DNA of 64,000 bases, taken from positions 1,116,001 through 1,180,000 of the forward strand of contig CAWEYY010000003.1 in the NCBI GenBank assembly GCA_963813435.1, read 5' to 3'. The notes under the pieces were generated by a model. That model was not told the origin of the DNA, ran no database searches, and saw only the letters and a list, made by a program, of their open reading frames with translations. Shown here piece after piece: positions 26,229 to 34,715 of the stretch. This DNA is from AC-32 sp963813435 (GTDB lineage Bacteria; Actinomycetota; Thermoleophilia; Gaiellales; Gaiellaceae). Each line of letters begins with the position of its first letter. Position 1 is the stretch's first letter. Position numbers and translations under genes: made by a program.

Positions 26229-28127
26229 ATGCAGCGATTCGTCCTGCCAACGATCCTGCTCGTGCTGTTCTCGACGCTAGTGGGAGCAGGCTCGGGTGCA
26301 GCGCCGCCTGCCCTTCGAGCGCTGAACGGCAGCGGCAACAACGCCAGCCATCCCACCTGGGGCCAGGCAGGCACGCAGTATTCTCGAGTTGCGGCTCCGA
26401 ATTACGCGGACGGAATCGGGCGCATGGTTGGCGGTCCGTCGCCGCGGTACATCTCCAACCGGATCTTCAACGATGTCGGCCAGAACCTCTTTTCCGAGAA
26501 CGACATCTCACAGTGGGGTTGGGCCTGGGGGCAGTTCCTCGACCACGACATCGGCCTGCGGGACGAAACGCCGGCAGAAGCGGCGAACATGGCCTTCGCC
26601 AAGCAGGACAGGCTCGAGGACTTCAGCAACGACTCGGCCGTTCTTCCCTTCTCGCGGACTCCCGCGGCCCCCGGGACGGGCAGCAGCTCGCCGCGGCAGC
26701 AGATCAACACGCTGAGCAGCTTCATCGACGCATCCAACGTCTACGGGGTGACGAACAGTCGGCTCGACTGGCTGCGTGACGGCCCCGCCAACGGCAACCC
26801 GGCCGACAATACCGCGACGTTGCTGACGGCACCTGGCGGCTATCTGCCGCGCGCAACGGCCCGCGGCAACGCAGCGGCGGCCCCGTCGATGGACCTGATG
26901 GGCGCCCTCACTGCAACGCCGGAGAAGGCAGTCGTCGCCGGAGACGTTCGGGCCAACGAGAACGTCGCCCTCACCTCGATCCACACGCTCTTCCTCCGCG
27001 AGCACAACCGGATCGTGGCGAGCCTCGCCCGCACCCGCCTGTCCAACGAGGAGAAGTTCCAGATCGCCCGGCGCGTCGTCGGCGCGGAGGTCCAGTACAT
27101 CACGTACAACGAGTTCCTCCCGAACCTCGGCGTGCAGCTGGCTCCCTACCGGGGCTACTCCTCGAGCGTCAACCCGAGCATCTCCAACGAGTTCGCGGTC
27201 GTGGCGTACCGGGCCCACAGCATGGTCCACGGCGAGTTCGAGCCGACCGTGCCGGCCGGAACGTTCAGCGAGAACCAGCTGAACACCGTCTTCCCGGCCG
27301 AGGGGATCACGGTCGAGCGCAACGCCGACCGCACGGTGACGCTCGTGATCCCGCTGGCGATCGCGTTCGGGAATCCCGACCTCCTCCAGCAGATCGGCGA
27401 GGGGCCGATCCTCCAGAGCCTCGGCGCCGAGCGGCAGTACAAAAACGACGAGCAGATCGACAACTCGCTTCGAAGCGTCCTGTTCGAGCTGCCGAACGGG
27501 CCGACGACGTGCGGATCGCCCGTCGTGACGCCGTCGTGCTTCATGGTCGTGGCCGACCTCGGCGCCGACGACGTCCAGCGTGGCAGGGACCACGGGATGC
27601 CGTCCTACAACGACCTCCGGCGGGCCGTCGGCCTGCCTCCCGCACGGTCTTTCACGGACATCACCGGCGAGAGCACCGACTCGTTCCCGTCCACTCGGAG
27701 GATCAGTCGCAGCGATCCGATCAACGACCCGGACATCCTGGACTTCGTCCAGCTGCGGGACGCAGAGGGCGACGTCATCCCGCTCGGGAGCGACGAGGCG
27801 GGAGAAGACGCGGTTTCAGGCGTCCGCCGCTCGAGCCTCGCGGCCCGGCTGGACGCCGTCTACGGACGCGTCGACAGGGTGGATGCGTTCACCGGGATGG
27901 TCTCCGAGAAGCACCTGCCCGGAACCGAGTTCGGCCCGCTGCAGCTCGCCACTTGGAAGAAGCAGTTCCAGGCGCTACGGGACGGCGACCGGTTCTTCTA
28001 TCTGAATGACCCGGCCCTGAACGCCATCAGGCAGACCTACGGGATCACGTACCGGCACACGCTGGCCGAGCTGATCAAGCTCGACGCGGGCGTGACAGTC
28101 GAGCCGAACGTGTTCAAGGCCGCCTAG
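26229..28127 (+). CDS. Secreted animal-type heme peroxidase
   Basis: 632 residues. Signal peptide: MQRFVLPTILLVLFS with cleavage near GSGAAPP. The body is the An_peroxidase (peroxidasin/myeloperoxidase) fold: WAWGQFLDHDIGL with distal His106, VRANENVALTSIHTLFLREHN with the catalytic Arg, and AYRAHSMVHGEF with the proximal His near residue 330; DVQRGRDHGMPSYNDLR is the family's late signature. It should bind heme b or a covalently linked heme and use hydrogen peroxide to oxidise halides or phenolics outside the cell. No anchor is seen. Confidence 0.92.
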   Translation: MQRFVLPTILLVLFSTLVGAGSGAAPPALRALNGSGNNASHPTWGQAGTQYSRVAAPNYADGIGRMVGGPSPRYISNRIFNDVGQNLFSENDISQWGWAWGQFLDHDIGLRDETPAEAANMAFAKQDRLEDFSNDSAVLPFSRTPAAPGTGSSSPRQQINTLSSFIDASNVYGVTNSRLDWLRDGPANGNPADNTATLLTAPGGYLPRATARGNAAAAPSMDLMGALTATPEKAVVAGDVRANENVALTSIHTLFLREHNRIVASLARTRLSNEEKFQIARRVVGAEVQYITYNEFLPNLGVQLAPYRGYSSSVNPSISNEFAVVAYRAHSMVHGEFEPTVPAGTFSENQLNTVFPAEGITVERNADRTVTLVIPLAIAFGNPDLLQQIGEGPILQSLGAERQYKNDEQIDNSLRSVLFELPNGPTTCGSPVVTPSCFMVVADLGADDVQRGRDHGMPSYNDLRRAVGLPPARSFTDITGESTDSFPSTRRISRSDPINDPDILDFVQLRDAEGDVIPLGSDEAGEDAVSGVRRSSLAARLDAVYGRVDRVDAFTGMVSEKHLPGTEFGPLQLATWKKQFQALRDGDRFFYLNDPALNAIRQTYGITYRHTLAELIKLDAGVTVEPNVFKAA

Positions 28128-28264
28128 CCTTCCCTCACGACCGCTGGGGCCGTTCCACGGGCTCACGCCCGGGGGCGGCCCCGCGCCCCCCTGCGTCAGG
28201 TCTCTTGTTCGTCGGGTCGGAGCGGCGAGACCTTTCGCGCGTCGGCTCGTGAGAGGATCGCGGC

Positions 28265-29521
28265 GTGAGGAGGCTCCGCGAGCTCGCCGTTCCGATCTTC
28301 GAGGTGGCGAGCGCTGTCGTGGTCGTCCATCTCCTCGACGATGCGTTCGTCGACGGTCCGCGAGGCGTCTCGGTCTGGAGCAACCTGGCTACCGACGTCG
28401 TCCCGATGGCGGTCCTGGTCGTGGCCGCGATCGCATTCGTGATCGTTCCAGATGCTGTTCGCGCCTGGATCGCGTTCGTGATCGGGGCGCTGCTCATCAT
28501 CGACGGCGGCCTTCACATCGCCCACATCAGCAAGAACGGCGGTCTCGGCGGGTCCGACCTCACGGGGGTCCTCGCCGGGCTGGCCGGGATCGTGTTCCTC
28601 GGCCTCGCGATCGTCCTCCTCGCCAGGCCCAAGTCGTCGAGACGCCCTCTTCCCCGCTGGGGCGCGCGCGTTGGTGTGGTGCTCGTGATCCTGGTAACGG
28701 CGTTCCTCGTCATTCAGCCGCTCGGCGGCGCGATGTACATCGTCCACAAGCAGCCGATCCACGTGGACGACTCGAAGCTCCCGATCGCCCACGAGAACGT
28801 CACCTTCGACTCAACCGACGGACTGAAGCTCTCGGGCTGGTACGTGCCGCCGAAGAACGGAGCCGTTGTCATCGTCCTGCACGGCTCGGGAGGAGACCGA
28901 TCCGGCGGGCCGAGAGGGCGGATCCTCATGCTGGCACGCCACGGCTTCGGCGTGCTCGCCTACGACGCCCGCGGCTCGGGTGACAGTGAGGGGCGGCCCG
29001 AGAACATCGGCTGGACATGGCATCGCGACCTCGAGGGAGCCGTCGACTACCTCCGGAGCCGCAAGATCAGGACGATCGGCGGGCTCGGCCTCTCGAGTGG
29101 CGCCGAGGCCATGGTGGAGACCGCTGGCCGTGACGAGCGCATCGAGGCGGTTGTCGCCGAGGGCACGCAGGGCCGCACCGTGCGGGACACGCTCGACCTG
29201 CCGAACGGCTTCACCAAGGCCGAGCTGCTCTCCTACTTCCCCCTGATGTACACGGCCACACAGGCGATGACGCGCGCTCCACAACCGCCCTCGCTCAAGA
29301 CCCAGGTCGCGAAGATCGCGCCGCGGCCGGCGTTCCTGATCTCGTCGGGAACGAGCTACGAGCGCGACGCGAACCGCGTCTTCTACCGCGCGGCAGGCGA
29401 GCCGAAGACGCTCTGGGAGATGCCGACCGCTGCGCACACGGGCGGCCTAGCCGCCTACCCGAAGGAGTACGAGCGGCGCGTGGTTGCGTTCTTCGACCGG
29501 GCGCTCGTTCGCAATCGTTAG
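28265..29521 (+). CDS. Membrane-anchored alpha/beta hydrolase
   Basis: 418 residues from GTG 28265. Four hydrophobic helices occupy residues 1-165, then an alpha/beta hydrolase domain: VIVLHGSGGDRSGG (oxyanion loop), AYDARGSGDSEG, and GLGLSSGAEAMVE, in which the nucleophile elbow is G-x-S-S-G. A His near the end (AAHTGGLAAYP) can complete the triad. The catalytic part probably faces outside. Substrate unknown. Preceded by a GC-rich inverted repeat region after the peroxidase gene. Confidence 0.78.
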   Translation: MRRLRELAVPIFEVASAVVVVHLLDDAFVDGPRGVSVWSNLATDVVPMAVLVVAAIAFVIVPDAVRAWIAFVIGALLIIDGGLHIAHISKNGGLGGSDLTGVLAGLAGIVFLGLAIVLLARPKSSRRPLPRWGARVGVVLVILVTAFLVIQPLGGAMYIVHKQPIHVDDSKLPIAHENVTFDSTDGLKLSGWYVPPKNGAVVIVLHGSGGDRSGGPRGRILMLARHGFGVLAYDARGSGDSEGRPENIGWTWHRDLEGAVDYLRSRKIRTIGGLGLSSGAEAMVETAGRDERIEAVVAEGTQGRTVRDTLDLPNGFTKAELLSYFPLMYTATQAMTRAPQPPSLKTQVAKIAPRPAFLISSGTSYERDANRVFYRAAGEPKTLWEMPTAAHTGGLAAYPKEYERRVVAFFDRALVRNR

Positions 29522-29532
29522 ACCGCTATCTC

Positions 29533-29563
29533 TTGACATCCGTACCTGGGTACGGGCTTACAG
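29533..29563 (+). promoter_or_regulatory. MerR-type promoter and operator
   Basis: A -35 TTGACA (29533-29538) and a -10 TTACAG (29558-29563) are separated by 19 bp, the over-long spacing typical of MerR-regulated promoters. The spacer holds a perfect dyad ccgtac-ctgg-gtacgg (29540-29555), nearly identical in half-sites to mercury-resistance operators. The predicted transcript starts within a base or two of ATG 29572, so the mRNA is leaderless. Confidence 0.8.
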
Positions 29564-29571
29564 TTCGTGAC

Positions 29572-30981
29572 ATGAGAGCAGGCGAGCTCGCAGAACGAGC
29601 CGGGGTGAACGTCGAGACGCTCCGCTACTACGAGCGCCGGGGCCTGCTGCCGGAGCCGCCACGGACGCCGAACGGACACCGCCGCTACGACGAGGAGTCC
29701 GTCCGCTTCCTTCGGGCGGTCAAGGAGGCGCAGGCCGTCGGCTTCACGCTCGGCGAGATCGAGGACTACCTGCGGGCCGCGCGGCGTGGCTCCAGCGCCG
29801 CCTCTGAGGCGCTGCGGGTCCGGATGGCGATGAAGATCGACGAGATCGATGCGCGCATCGCTGCTCTTCGGCGCATGCGCGAGGAGCTCGCGCGGGTGGT
29901 CGGGTGCGCGTGCGACTCCCTCGACCGCTGCACGTGCGGCGCCGCGTACCTCGCGCGGCGGGGTGCGGAGACGCTGCCCCGGCCGACGCTGCTGCACGTC
30001 ACGAACGGCGAGAGCGCCGGCAACACGCTCCGCCGGACATCGCTCGGCGGCGCCGTCCTCCCGTGGCAGGACGTGCTGCACGAGGGGCCGGTCATTTCCG
30101 GAACGCGACGGGACCTGCTGCGCGCGCGGGCGGCGTTCCTGTCGGAGTGTGGCTGGGGAAGCCGCCGCCCGCTCCTGTCCGCGCTCGATCGGCGGGACAG
30201 CCAGTACCTCGACGCGCTGCAGCACGGTACGCGGGTCGTCCTCTGGTTCGAGCACGACCTCTACGACCAGCTCCAGCTCCTCGATGCGCTCGCGCTGGCC
30301 GGCGAAGTGGGCGGTGCGCCCGAGCTGATCGTTGTCGGCTCGTTCGTCGGCAAGGCGAGCTTCCATGGGCTCGGCGAGCTGACCCCGGACGAGCTCGAGA
30401 CGCTCTGGCCGGCTCGCGCGGCGGCGGCAAGCGAGGCGGGCGCGGACGCGACGGATGCCTGGACGGCTCTCTGCGCACCCGACCCCGTCGCGCTGGCGGA
30501 TTGCGCACGCGGCGGATCGCGGGACCTGCCCTTCCTCGCTCCGGCGCTTCGCCGGTTGCTCGAGGAGCTCCCCGCGCCTGCCGACGGCCTGTCGACGACG
30601 GAACGAGGCGCACTCCAGGCCGTGGAGGCGGGCGCGAACACTCCTGCGGAGGCGTTCGTCGCCGCACAGGAGCTCGAGGAGGCGCCGTTCATCGGCGACG
30701 CCTGCTTCTACAGGACGCTCACGAGACTCGGTTCCGGCCGTGCGAGTCTCGTCGAGACCCAGAACGGGGAACCGCTACCGCCACCGCCGCCACTTGGCGA
30801 CGCCTACGCATTCGCCTCGCTCCCTCTCCGACTGACACGTCAGGGAACGGAGGTGCTTGCGGGTGATGCCGACGGAGTCGAGCTGCTCGGAATCGACCGC
30901 TGGGTCGGCGGAACGCACCTCACTCCGACGCGAATCTGGCGCTGGGACGGAGCTGCGCAGCAGCTGACCGAGCCTGCATAA
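29572..30981 (+). CDS. MerR-family metal-type regulator fused to a DUF1835 domain
   Basis: 469 residues. Residues 1-70 are a MerR winged helix (AGVNVETLRYYERRGLLPEPPR), 75-110 a dimerisation helix, and Cys112, Cys114, Cys120 and Cys122 (CAC, then CTC) form a metal-binding-loop pattern like that of MerR/ZntR. From about residue 139 a DUF1835 domain starts (LLHVTNGES, GGAVLPWQDVLHEGP, RVVLWFEHDLYDQLQLL), and the C-terminal part continues to GTHLTPTRIWRWD. DUF1835 proteins are usually separate and have no known activity. A mer-like operator directly precedes it. A single-base error could fuse two genes artificially, though the linker is short and codon use is uniform. Confidence 0.8.
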   Translation: MRAGELAERAGVNVETLRYYERRGLLPEPPRTPNGHRRYDEESVRFLRAVKEAQAVGFTLGEIEDYLRAARRGSSAASEALRVRMAMKIDEIDARIAALRRMREELARVVGCACDSLDRCTCGAAYLARRGAETLPRPTLLHVTNGESAGNTLRRTSLGGAVLPWQDVLHEGPVISGTRRDLLRARAAFLSECGWGSRRPLLSALDRRDSQYLDALQHGTRVVLWFEHDLYDQLQLLDALALAGEVGGAPELIVVGSFVGKASFHGLGELTPDELETLWPARAAAASEAGADATDAWTALCAPDPVALADCARGGSRDLPFLAPALRRLLEELPAPADGLSTTERGALQAVEAGANTPAEAFVAAQELEEAPFIGDACFYRTLTRLGSGRASLVETQNGEPLPPPPPLGDAYAFASLPLRLTRQGTEVLAGDADGVELLGIDRWVGGTHLTPTRIWRWDGAAQQLTEPA

Positions 30982-30986
30982 GGAGC

Positions 30987-31913
30987 CTAGGGCTCGGTGT
31001 ACAGGACCACGGTTCCCGCGAGGTAGTCGGCGAGGCCGCGGCGGCGCTCGGTGAACAGGACCGGGACGAAGCCCAGGAACAGCGGGATGATCGAGAGCAC
31101 GAGGCCGATGAGGCGCACGATCGAGCGTCCGACGGATGGAACGCCGCCCGCGGCGACCTGCACGCGCAAGTGGAGCAAGCGCATTCCCAGTGTCTGGCCG
31201 GCCGTGCTCCAGCCGGTCACGAAGTAGCCACCGATGACCAGGATCCACCCGACCGCGAGCAGGACGCCGACGAGCCACTCGGGGCGCAGCCCCCCGACCA
31301 GCGAGGCGACGAGGGCGACGACGCCCACTGCTGCCATGTAGAGGAGCGTTGCGAGAATCGTGTCGGTCGCAAGCGCGAGAGCGCGGGTCGCAATGCCTGC
31401 GTAGGCGGGCCGAGTGACCCGGACGCGGCGGCTGATGGTGTGCTCCGCCCGGTCGTCGATCCCGACCGCGGCGGCGCGCAGGCCCCCGACGACCTCCTCG
31501 GCGATGCCGGTCGTCTGGAGGGCGATCGCATCGCGAAGCTCGGGGCTGGACGCGACGTGTCGCATGGCGTGCTGCGTCTCGTCGCTCGCGAGCACGCGGT
31601 CGGTCAGCTCGAGCGTCTTCGGGCTGCCGAGGGCCTCGGTCAGCAGGCGCTCCAGCTCACCGCTCGCGGCGAGCTCGGCGACGATCCGCTCGAGGACGCG
31701 GTGGCGGATGACCGAGCGGGCGATCTCCTCGGGCAGCGGCCCGGCAAGCGCGCGGTCGATGACGCGGGCGATCTCCGGGGCCGACAGCACCTCGTCGACG
31801 GCCCCTTCGAGCTGGTCGCGCCACGCCCGTGCCGCGGCACGGGCCGGGAAGAACGCGGCACGGCCCACGGCATCCGCCAGATCGGAAAGGCGCTCCTCGT
31901 CTCCCGCTCCCAC
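30987..31913 (-). CDS. RDD-family membrane protein with helical N-terminal region
   Basis: 308 residues from GTG 31913; ATG 31961 is also in frame but would extend into a repeat element. The first 170 residues are helical and soluble (several copies of patterns like EIARVIDRAL, ELERLLTEAL), then an RDD domain: RPAYAGIATRALALATDTI, GQTLGMRLLHLRV and ERRRGLADYLAGTVVLY, with three to four membrane helices. RDD proteins are poorly understood; some have been tied to ion transport. Convergent with the MerR-DUF1835 gene, five bases apart. Confidence 0.75.
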   Translation of the reverse strand: MGAGDEERLSDLADAVGRAAFFPARAAARAWRDQLEGAVDEVLSAPEIARVIDRALAGPLPEEIARSVIRHRVLERIVAELAASGELERLLTEALGSPKTLELTDRVLASDETQHAMRHVASSPELRDAIALQTTGIAEEVVGGLRAAAVGIDDRAEHTISRRVRVTRPAYAGIATRALALATDTILATLLYMAAVGVVALVASLVGGLRPEWLVGVLLAVGWILVIGGYFVTGWSTAGQTLGMRLLHLRVQVAAGGVPSVGRSIVRLIGLVLSIIPLFLGFVPVLFTERRRGLADYLAGTVVLYTEP

Positions 31914-31927
31914 GCGGGAAGTATCGC

Positions 31928-31996
31928 GCGCGTTAAGCGGCCATACCAGCAAAGCCGGCATGGCCTCTCATGGTCGGCGTCGCAAGCGACGCCTTA
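31928..31996 (-). repeat. Two-hairpin intergenic repeat, copy 5
   Basis: Read leftward it begins on the TAA stop of the MFS gene: taaggcgtcgcttgcgacgcc (hairpin 1, stem ggcgtcgc / gcgacgcc), then ccggctttgctgg (hairpin 2), ending gcttaacgc. It aligns part by part with copy 4 at 62694-62760. Confidence 0.7.
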
Positions 31997-33454
31997 TTCA
32001 GCTTCAGCGACGGCGGGCGTGCCGAAGGCCTCTTCGCCCTGGTGCGCGGGCGCGTGCGCGGGCGTGCGCAGCAGCAGCCCACCGAGCACCGCGCCCGCCA
32101 GCGCGAAGACGGCTCCGGCAAGGAACGCGACGTGGTAGCCGCCGTTGAGAGCCGGGACGAGCGACTCCCCGGAGCCGAGCAGATTGGTCGTCCGCCGGGC
32201 TGCGATGCTGGCGAGGACGGCGAGCCCGAGCGCGCCGCCCATCATGAACGCCGTGTTCACGACGCCCGAGGCGAGTCCGGCCTCCTCAGGCGCGACGTCG
32301 CTCATCGCCGCGAGCAGCAGCGGGTTGAACGCCATCCCGGCGCCGCAGCCGAGCAGGATCATGCTCGGCAGCACGTCCATCCAGTAGTTCCCGTCGACCG
32401 GCGCGCGGGCAAAGAGGGCGAGCCCGATCGCGGCCATCGTCAGGCCGACGCTGAGCGGGATGCGGATTCCGTACCTCATCACGAGCTTCGCCGAGAGCCC
32501 GAGCGAGAACGCGCCCATGATCAGGCTCGTCGGCAGGAAAGCGAGGCCCACGTCCAGCGGGCTGTAACCGAGCACCCGCTGCAGGTAGAGGGCCGAGAGG
32601 AAGAACCACGCGAACATCGCCGCGGCCCAGAGGACACCGACGCCGTTTGCGGTGGCGACGTTGCGCAGCTTGAAGAGGCTGAGGGGAACGAGCGGCGAGT
32701 CGACGCGCGACTCGATCCAGAGGAACAGGGCGAGCAGGGCCGCGGAGACCGCGAGCAGGCCGAGCGTGCGGACGGTCGTCCACCCCACCTCGTTGCCGTT
32801 CACGATCGCGTAGACGGCGAGCATGAGCGCGGAGGTGACGGTGACGGCGCCCGCGACATCGAGCCGCGTGCTGGCCGCCGGCCCGCGCCCGCCCGGGAGC
32901 AGGTTGAGGCAGAGGGCGAAGACGACGACGCCGACCGGAATGTTGACGAGGAAGATCCAGTGCCAGCTCAGCGTGTCGGTGAGGATCCCGCCGAGGAGCA
33001 CGCCGATCGTCCCGCCCCCGGCCGCGACGAAGCCGAAGACGCCCATCGCCTTCGCCCGGTCGCCCGGTTCGGTGAACAGCGTCATGATCAGCGACAGCGA
33101 CACAGCCGACACGACGGCGCCGCCGGTCCCCTGCACGGCCCGGGCGATCACAAGGCCCGCCTCGGACGTTGCGAGCCCGCAAGCCAGCGATGCCACGGTG
33201 AAGAGCGCGAGCCCGATCAGGAACATCTTCCGATGGCCGTAGAGATCGCCGAGGCGGCCGCCCAGGAGCAGGAAGCCGCCGAACGTGAGCAGGTACGCGT
33301 TGACGACCCACGCGAGCGAGGTCTCCGAGAACCCGAGATCCGTACGGATCGACGGGAGCGCCACGTTCACGATCGTCGAGTCGAGCACGATCATGAGGGA
33401 GCCCAGGCAGAGGACGTAGAGCGCGAGCCAGCGTCTGCGGCCGTCAACGGTCAT
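31994..33454 (-). CDS. MFS drug exporter, DHA2/EmrB-QacA type
   Basis: 486 residues, 14 helices. IVLDSTIVNVALPSIRTDLG is the QacA/EmrB motif D1 region, LGGRLGDLYGHRKMF is motif A, and GVLLGGILTDTLSWHWIFLVNIPVG the motif C-adjacent region. Acts as a proton-coupled exporter in the inner membrane. Ribosome site gaaaggac precedes ATG 33454. Its promoter (33486-33516) shares sequence and spacing with those of the STAS and sigma genes, so it is a probable member of the sigma factor's regulon. Ends exactly at a repeat element. Confidence 0.88.
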   Translation of the reverse strand: MTVDGRRRWLALYVLCLGSLMIVLDSTIVNVALPSIRTDLGFSETSLAWVVNAYLLTFGGFLLLGGRLGDLYGHRKMFLIGLALFTVASLACGLATSEAGLVIARAVQGTGGAVVSAVSLSLIMTLFTEPGDRAKAMGVFGFVAAGGGTIGVLLGGILTDTLSWHWIFLVNIPVGVVVFALCLNLLPGGRGPAASTRLDVAGAVTVTSALMLAVYAIVNGNEVGWTTVRTLGLLAVSAALLALFLWIESRVDSPLVPLSLFKLRNVATANGVGVLWAAAMFAWFFLSALYLQRVLGYSPLDVGLAFLPTSLIMGAFSLGLSAKLVMRYGIRIPLSVGLTMAAIGLALFARAPVDGNYWMDVLPSMILLGCGAGMAFNPLLLAAMSDVAPEEAGLASGVVNTAFMMGGALGLAVLASIAARRTTNLLGSGESLVPALNGGYHVAFLAGAVFALAGAVLGGLLLRTPAHAPAHQGEEAFGTPAVAEAE

Positions 33455-33485
33455 GTCTATCGGCGTCCTTTCGGTCGGTGTCGGA

Positions 33486-33516
33486 GGTTAGACCTGCCCT
33501 CCGGTCGGAACTCATC
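33486..33516 (-). promoter_or_regulatory. SigG-like ECF promoter of the MFS gene
   Basis: Read leftward: GATGAGTTC (33516-33508), 14-base spacer, GTCTAACC (33493-33486). The transcript would start about 25 bases before ATG 33454, leaving room for the ribosome site. Same -35, spacer length and GTC core as the two other promoters nearby. Confidence 0.65.
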
Positions 33517-33528
33517 GCTCCTGGCAAC

Positions 33529-33559
33529 GATGAGTTTGCGCGGTGGATTCCGTCCATCT
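33529..33559 (+). promoter_or_regulatory. SigG-like ECF promoter of the STAS gene
   Basis: GATGAGTTT (33529-33537), 14-base spacer, GTCCATCT (33552-33559). The first base of the ATG is 13 bases after the G of the -10, giving a leaderless transcript. Its -35 lies back-to-back with that of the MFS promoter, producing the inverted repeat aactcatcg / cgatgagtt. Confidence 0.65.
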
Positions 33560-33564
33560 CACCG

Positions 33565-33858
33565 ATGAACCCGGAGCCCGGCCCGAGGACGATCGTCTGC
33601 GACCTGCGCCGGGTCGTCGCGGATGCCGAGACACTCGACGCCCTGGCGCGGCTCCAGCTGACGGCGCAGCGGCTCGGGCTCGAGCTGCGGCTCTTCCACG
33701 CGTCCGTCGAGCTGCGGGAGCTCGTGGCGTTCGCGGGCCTCGAGGACGTGCTACTCCTCGAGCCGTGCCGGGAGGCCGAACAGCGGGAACAGCCTCTCCG
33801 TGTCGAGGAAGAACGTCAGCTCGGCGACCCCGCCCCCGGAGAGCTCGACCACCTGTAG
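33565..33858 (+). CDS. STAS-domain protein
   Basis: 97 residues from ATG 33565. IVCDLRRVVADAETLDALARLQLTAQRLGLELRLFHASVELRELVAFAGLEDVL is the STAS fold seen in anti-sigma antagonists and lipid-transport MlaB proteins; the usual phosphorylatable Ser/Thr is not evident at the VADAET position, where Asp and Thr occur. The last 36 codons (EAEQREQPLRVEEERQLGD and beyond) overlap antisense with the end of the sigma gene. It shares its promoter type with the sigma and MFS genes, so it may be a partner-switching or accessory factor of that sigma. Not proven. Confidence 0.72.
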   Translation: MNPEPGPRTIVCDLRRVVADAETLDALARLQLTAQRLGLELRLFHASVELRELVAFAGLEDVLLLEPCREAEQREQPLRVEEERQLGDPAPGELDHL

Positions 33859-34710
33859 CGCCCACGGCTCGTAGCCGCCGGCCGGGTCGGGCTTGTACTG
33901 GCCGTATGCGGGCGAGCCGTTGGCCGGGGCTGCGGCCGGGATCACGCGCGAGCCCTTGCAGCCGATCCCCGGCCCGAACCACCACGTGAACATGTCGTCG
34001 CGGCCCGAGAGCCAGAGGTCGTACGGCGGCATCGACTGGGTCGCGTCCTCGTGGATCACGGACGTGAGCGCCTCGATGTCGTAGCGCTCGAACGCCTGGA
34101 CGTAGCGCTCGAGCAGCTCGCGGTCGGCCGCGTCGAGCTCGGGCGCCGCCTCGGGGATCTTCGCCGCGTCGAGGGTGGCACGTGCCCGCTGCAGGGCGCT
34201 GTTGACCGACGCAACGCTCGTCTCGAGCAGCTCGGCCACCTCGCTCGCGCGCCAGCGAAGCACCTCGCGCAGGATCAGCACGGCGCGCTGCCGCGGCGGC
34301 AGGTGCTGAAGCGCGGCGACGAGCGCCAGCCGGATCGTCTCCCTCGCGACGACGGCCTCGGCCGGGTCGGTCGGCACCGGCTCGATCCACGTCACCTCCG
34401 GCAGCTCGCGCAGGTTGTCGAGCACGGGCTCGCCCGCAGGCCCGAGGTCCATCGGCCGCGCGCGCCGCTCGCGCCCCTCGAGCTGGTCGAGGCAGACGTT
34501 CGTCGCGATCCGATAGAGCCACGAGCGCAGGGCCGAACGGGCCTCGAATCGGTCGAGGCCACGCCACGCGCGCAGCATCGTCTCCTGCACGGCGTCCTCC
34601 GCCTCGAACGGCGAGCCGAGCATTCGGTAGCAGTACGCCGTCAGCTCGCGGCGGTACTGCTCCAGCTCCTGTGGAGTAGCGGTGAGCGTCCGCTCCTGCA
34701 CGACCTGCAT
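33751..34710 (-). CDS. sigG: ECF RNA polymerase sigma factor, SigG type with SnoaL-like domain
   Basis: 319 residues from ATG 34710. Region 2 (residues 20-90): YRMLGSPFEAEDAVQETMLRAWRGLDRFEARSALRSWLYRIATNVCLD. Region 4 (130-190): LPPRQRAVLILREVLRWRASEVAELLETSVASVNSALQRAR. Then a SnoaL-like domain (200-319) with MPPYDLWLSGRDDMFTW and ELTFFLDTERLFPLFGLP, known in this group as a C-terminal regulatory module in place of an anti-sigma factor. ATG 34710 is chosen because its own promoter would place the transcript start at that base. Probably activates itself, the STAS gene and the MFS gene. Confidence 0.85.
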   Translation of the reverse strand: MQVVQERTLTATPQELEQYRRELTAYCYRMLGSPFEAEDAVQETMLRAWRGLDRFEARSALRSWLYRIATNVCLDQLEGRERRARPMDLGPAGEPVLDNLRELPEVTWIEPVPTDPAEAVVARETIRLALVAALQHLPPRQRAVLILREVLRWRASEVAELLETSVASVNSALQRARATLDAAKIPEAAPELDAADRELLERYVQAFERYDIEALTSVIHEDATQSMPPYDLWLSGRDDMFTWWFGPGIGCKGSRVIPAAAPANGSPAYGQYKPDPAGGYEPWALQVVELSGGGVAELTFFLDTERLFPLFGLPARLEE

Positions 34711-34715
34711 CCTAG

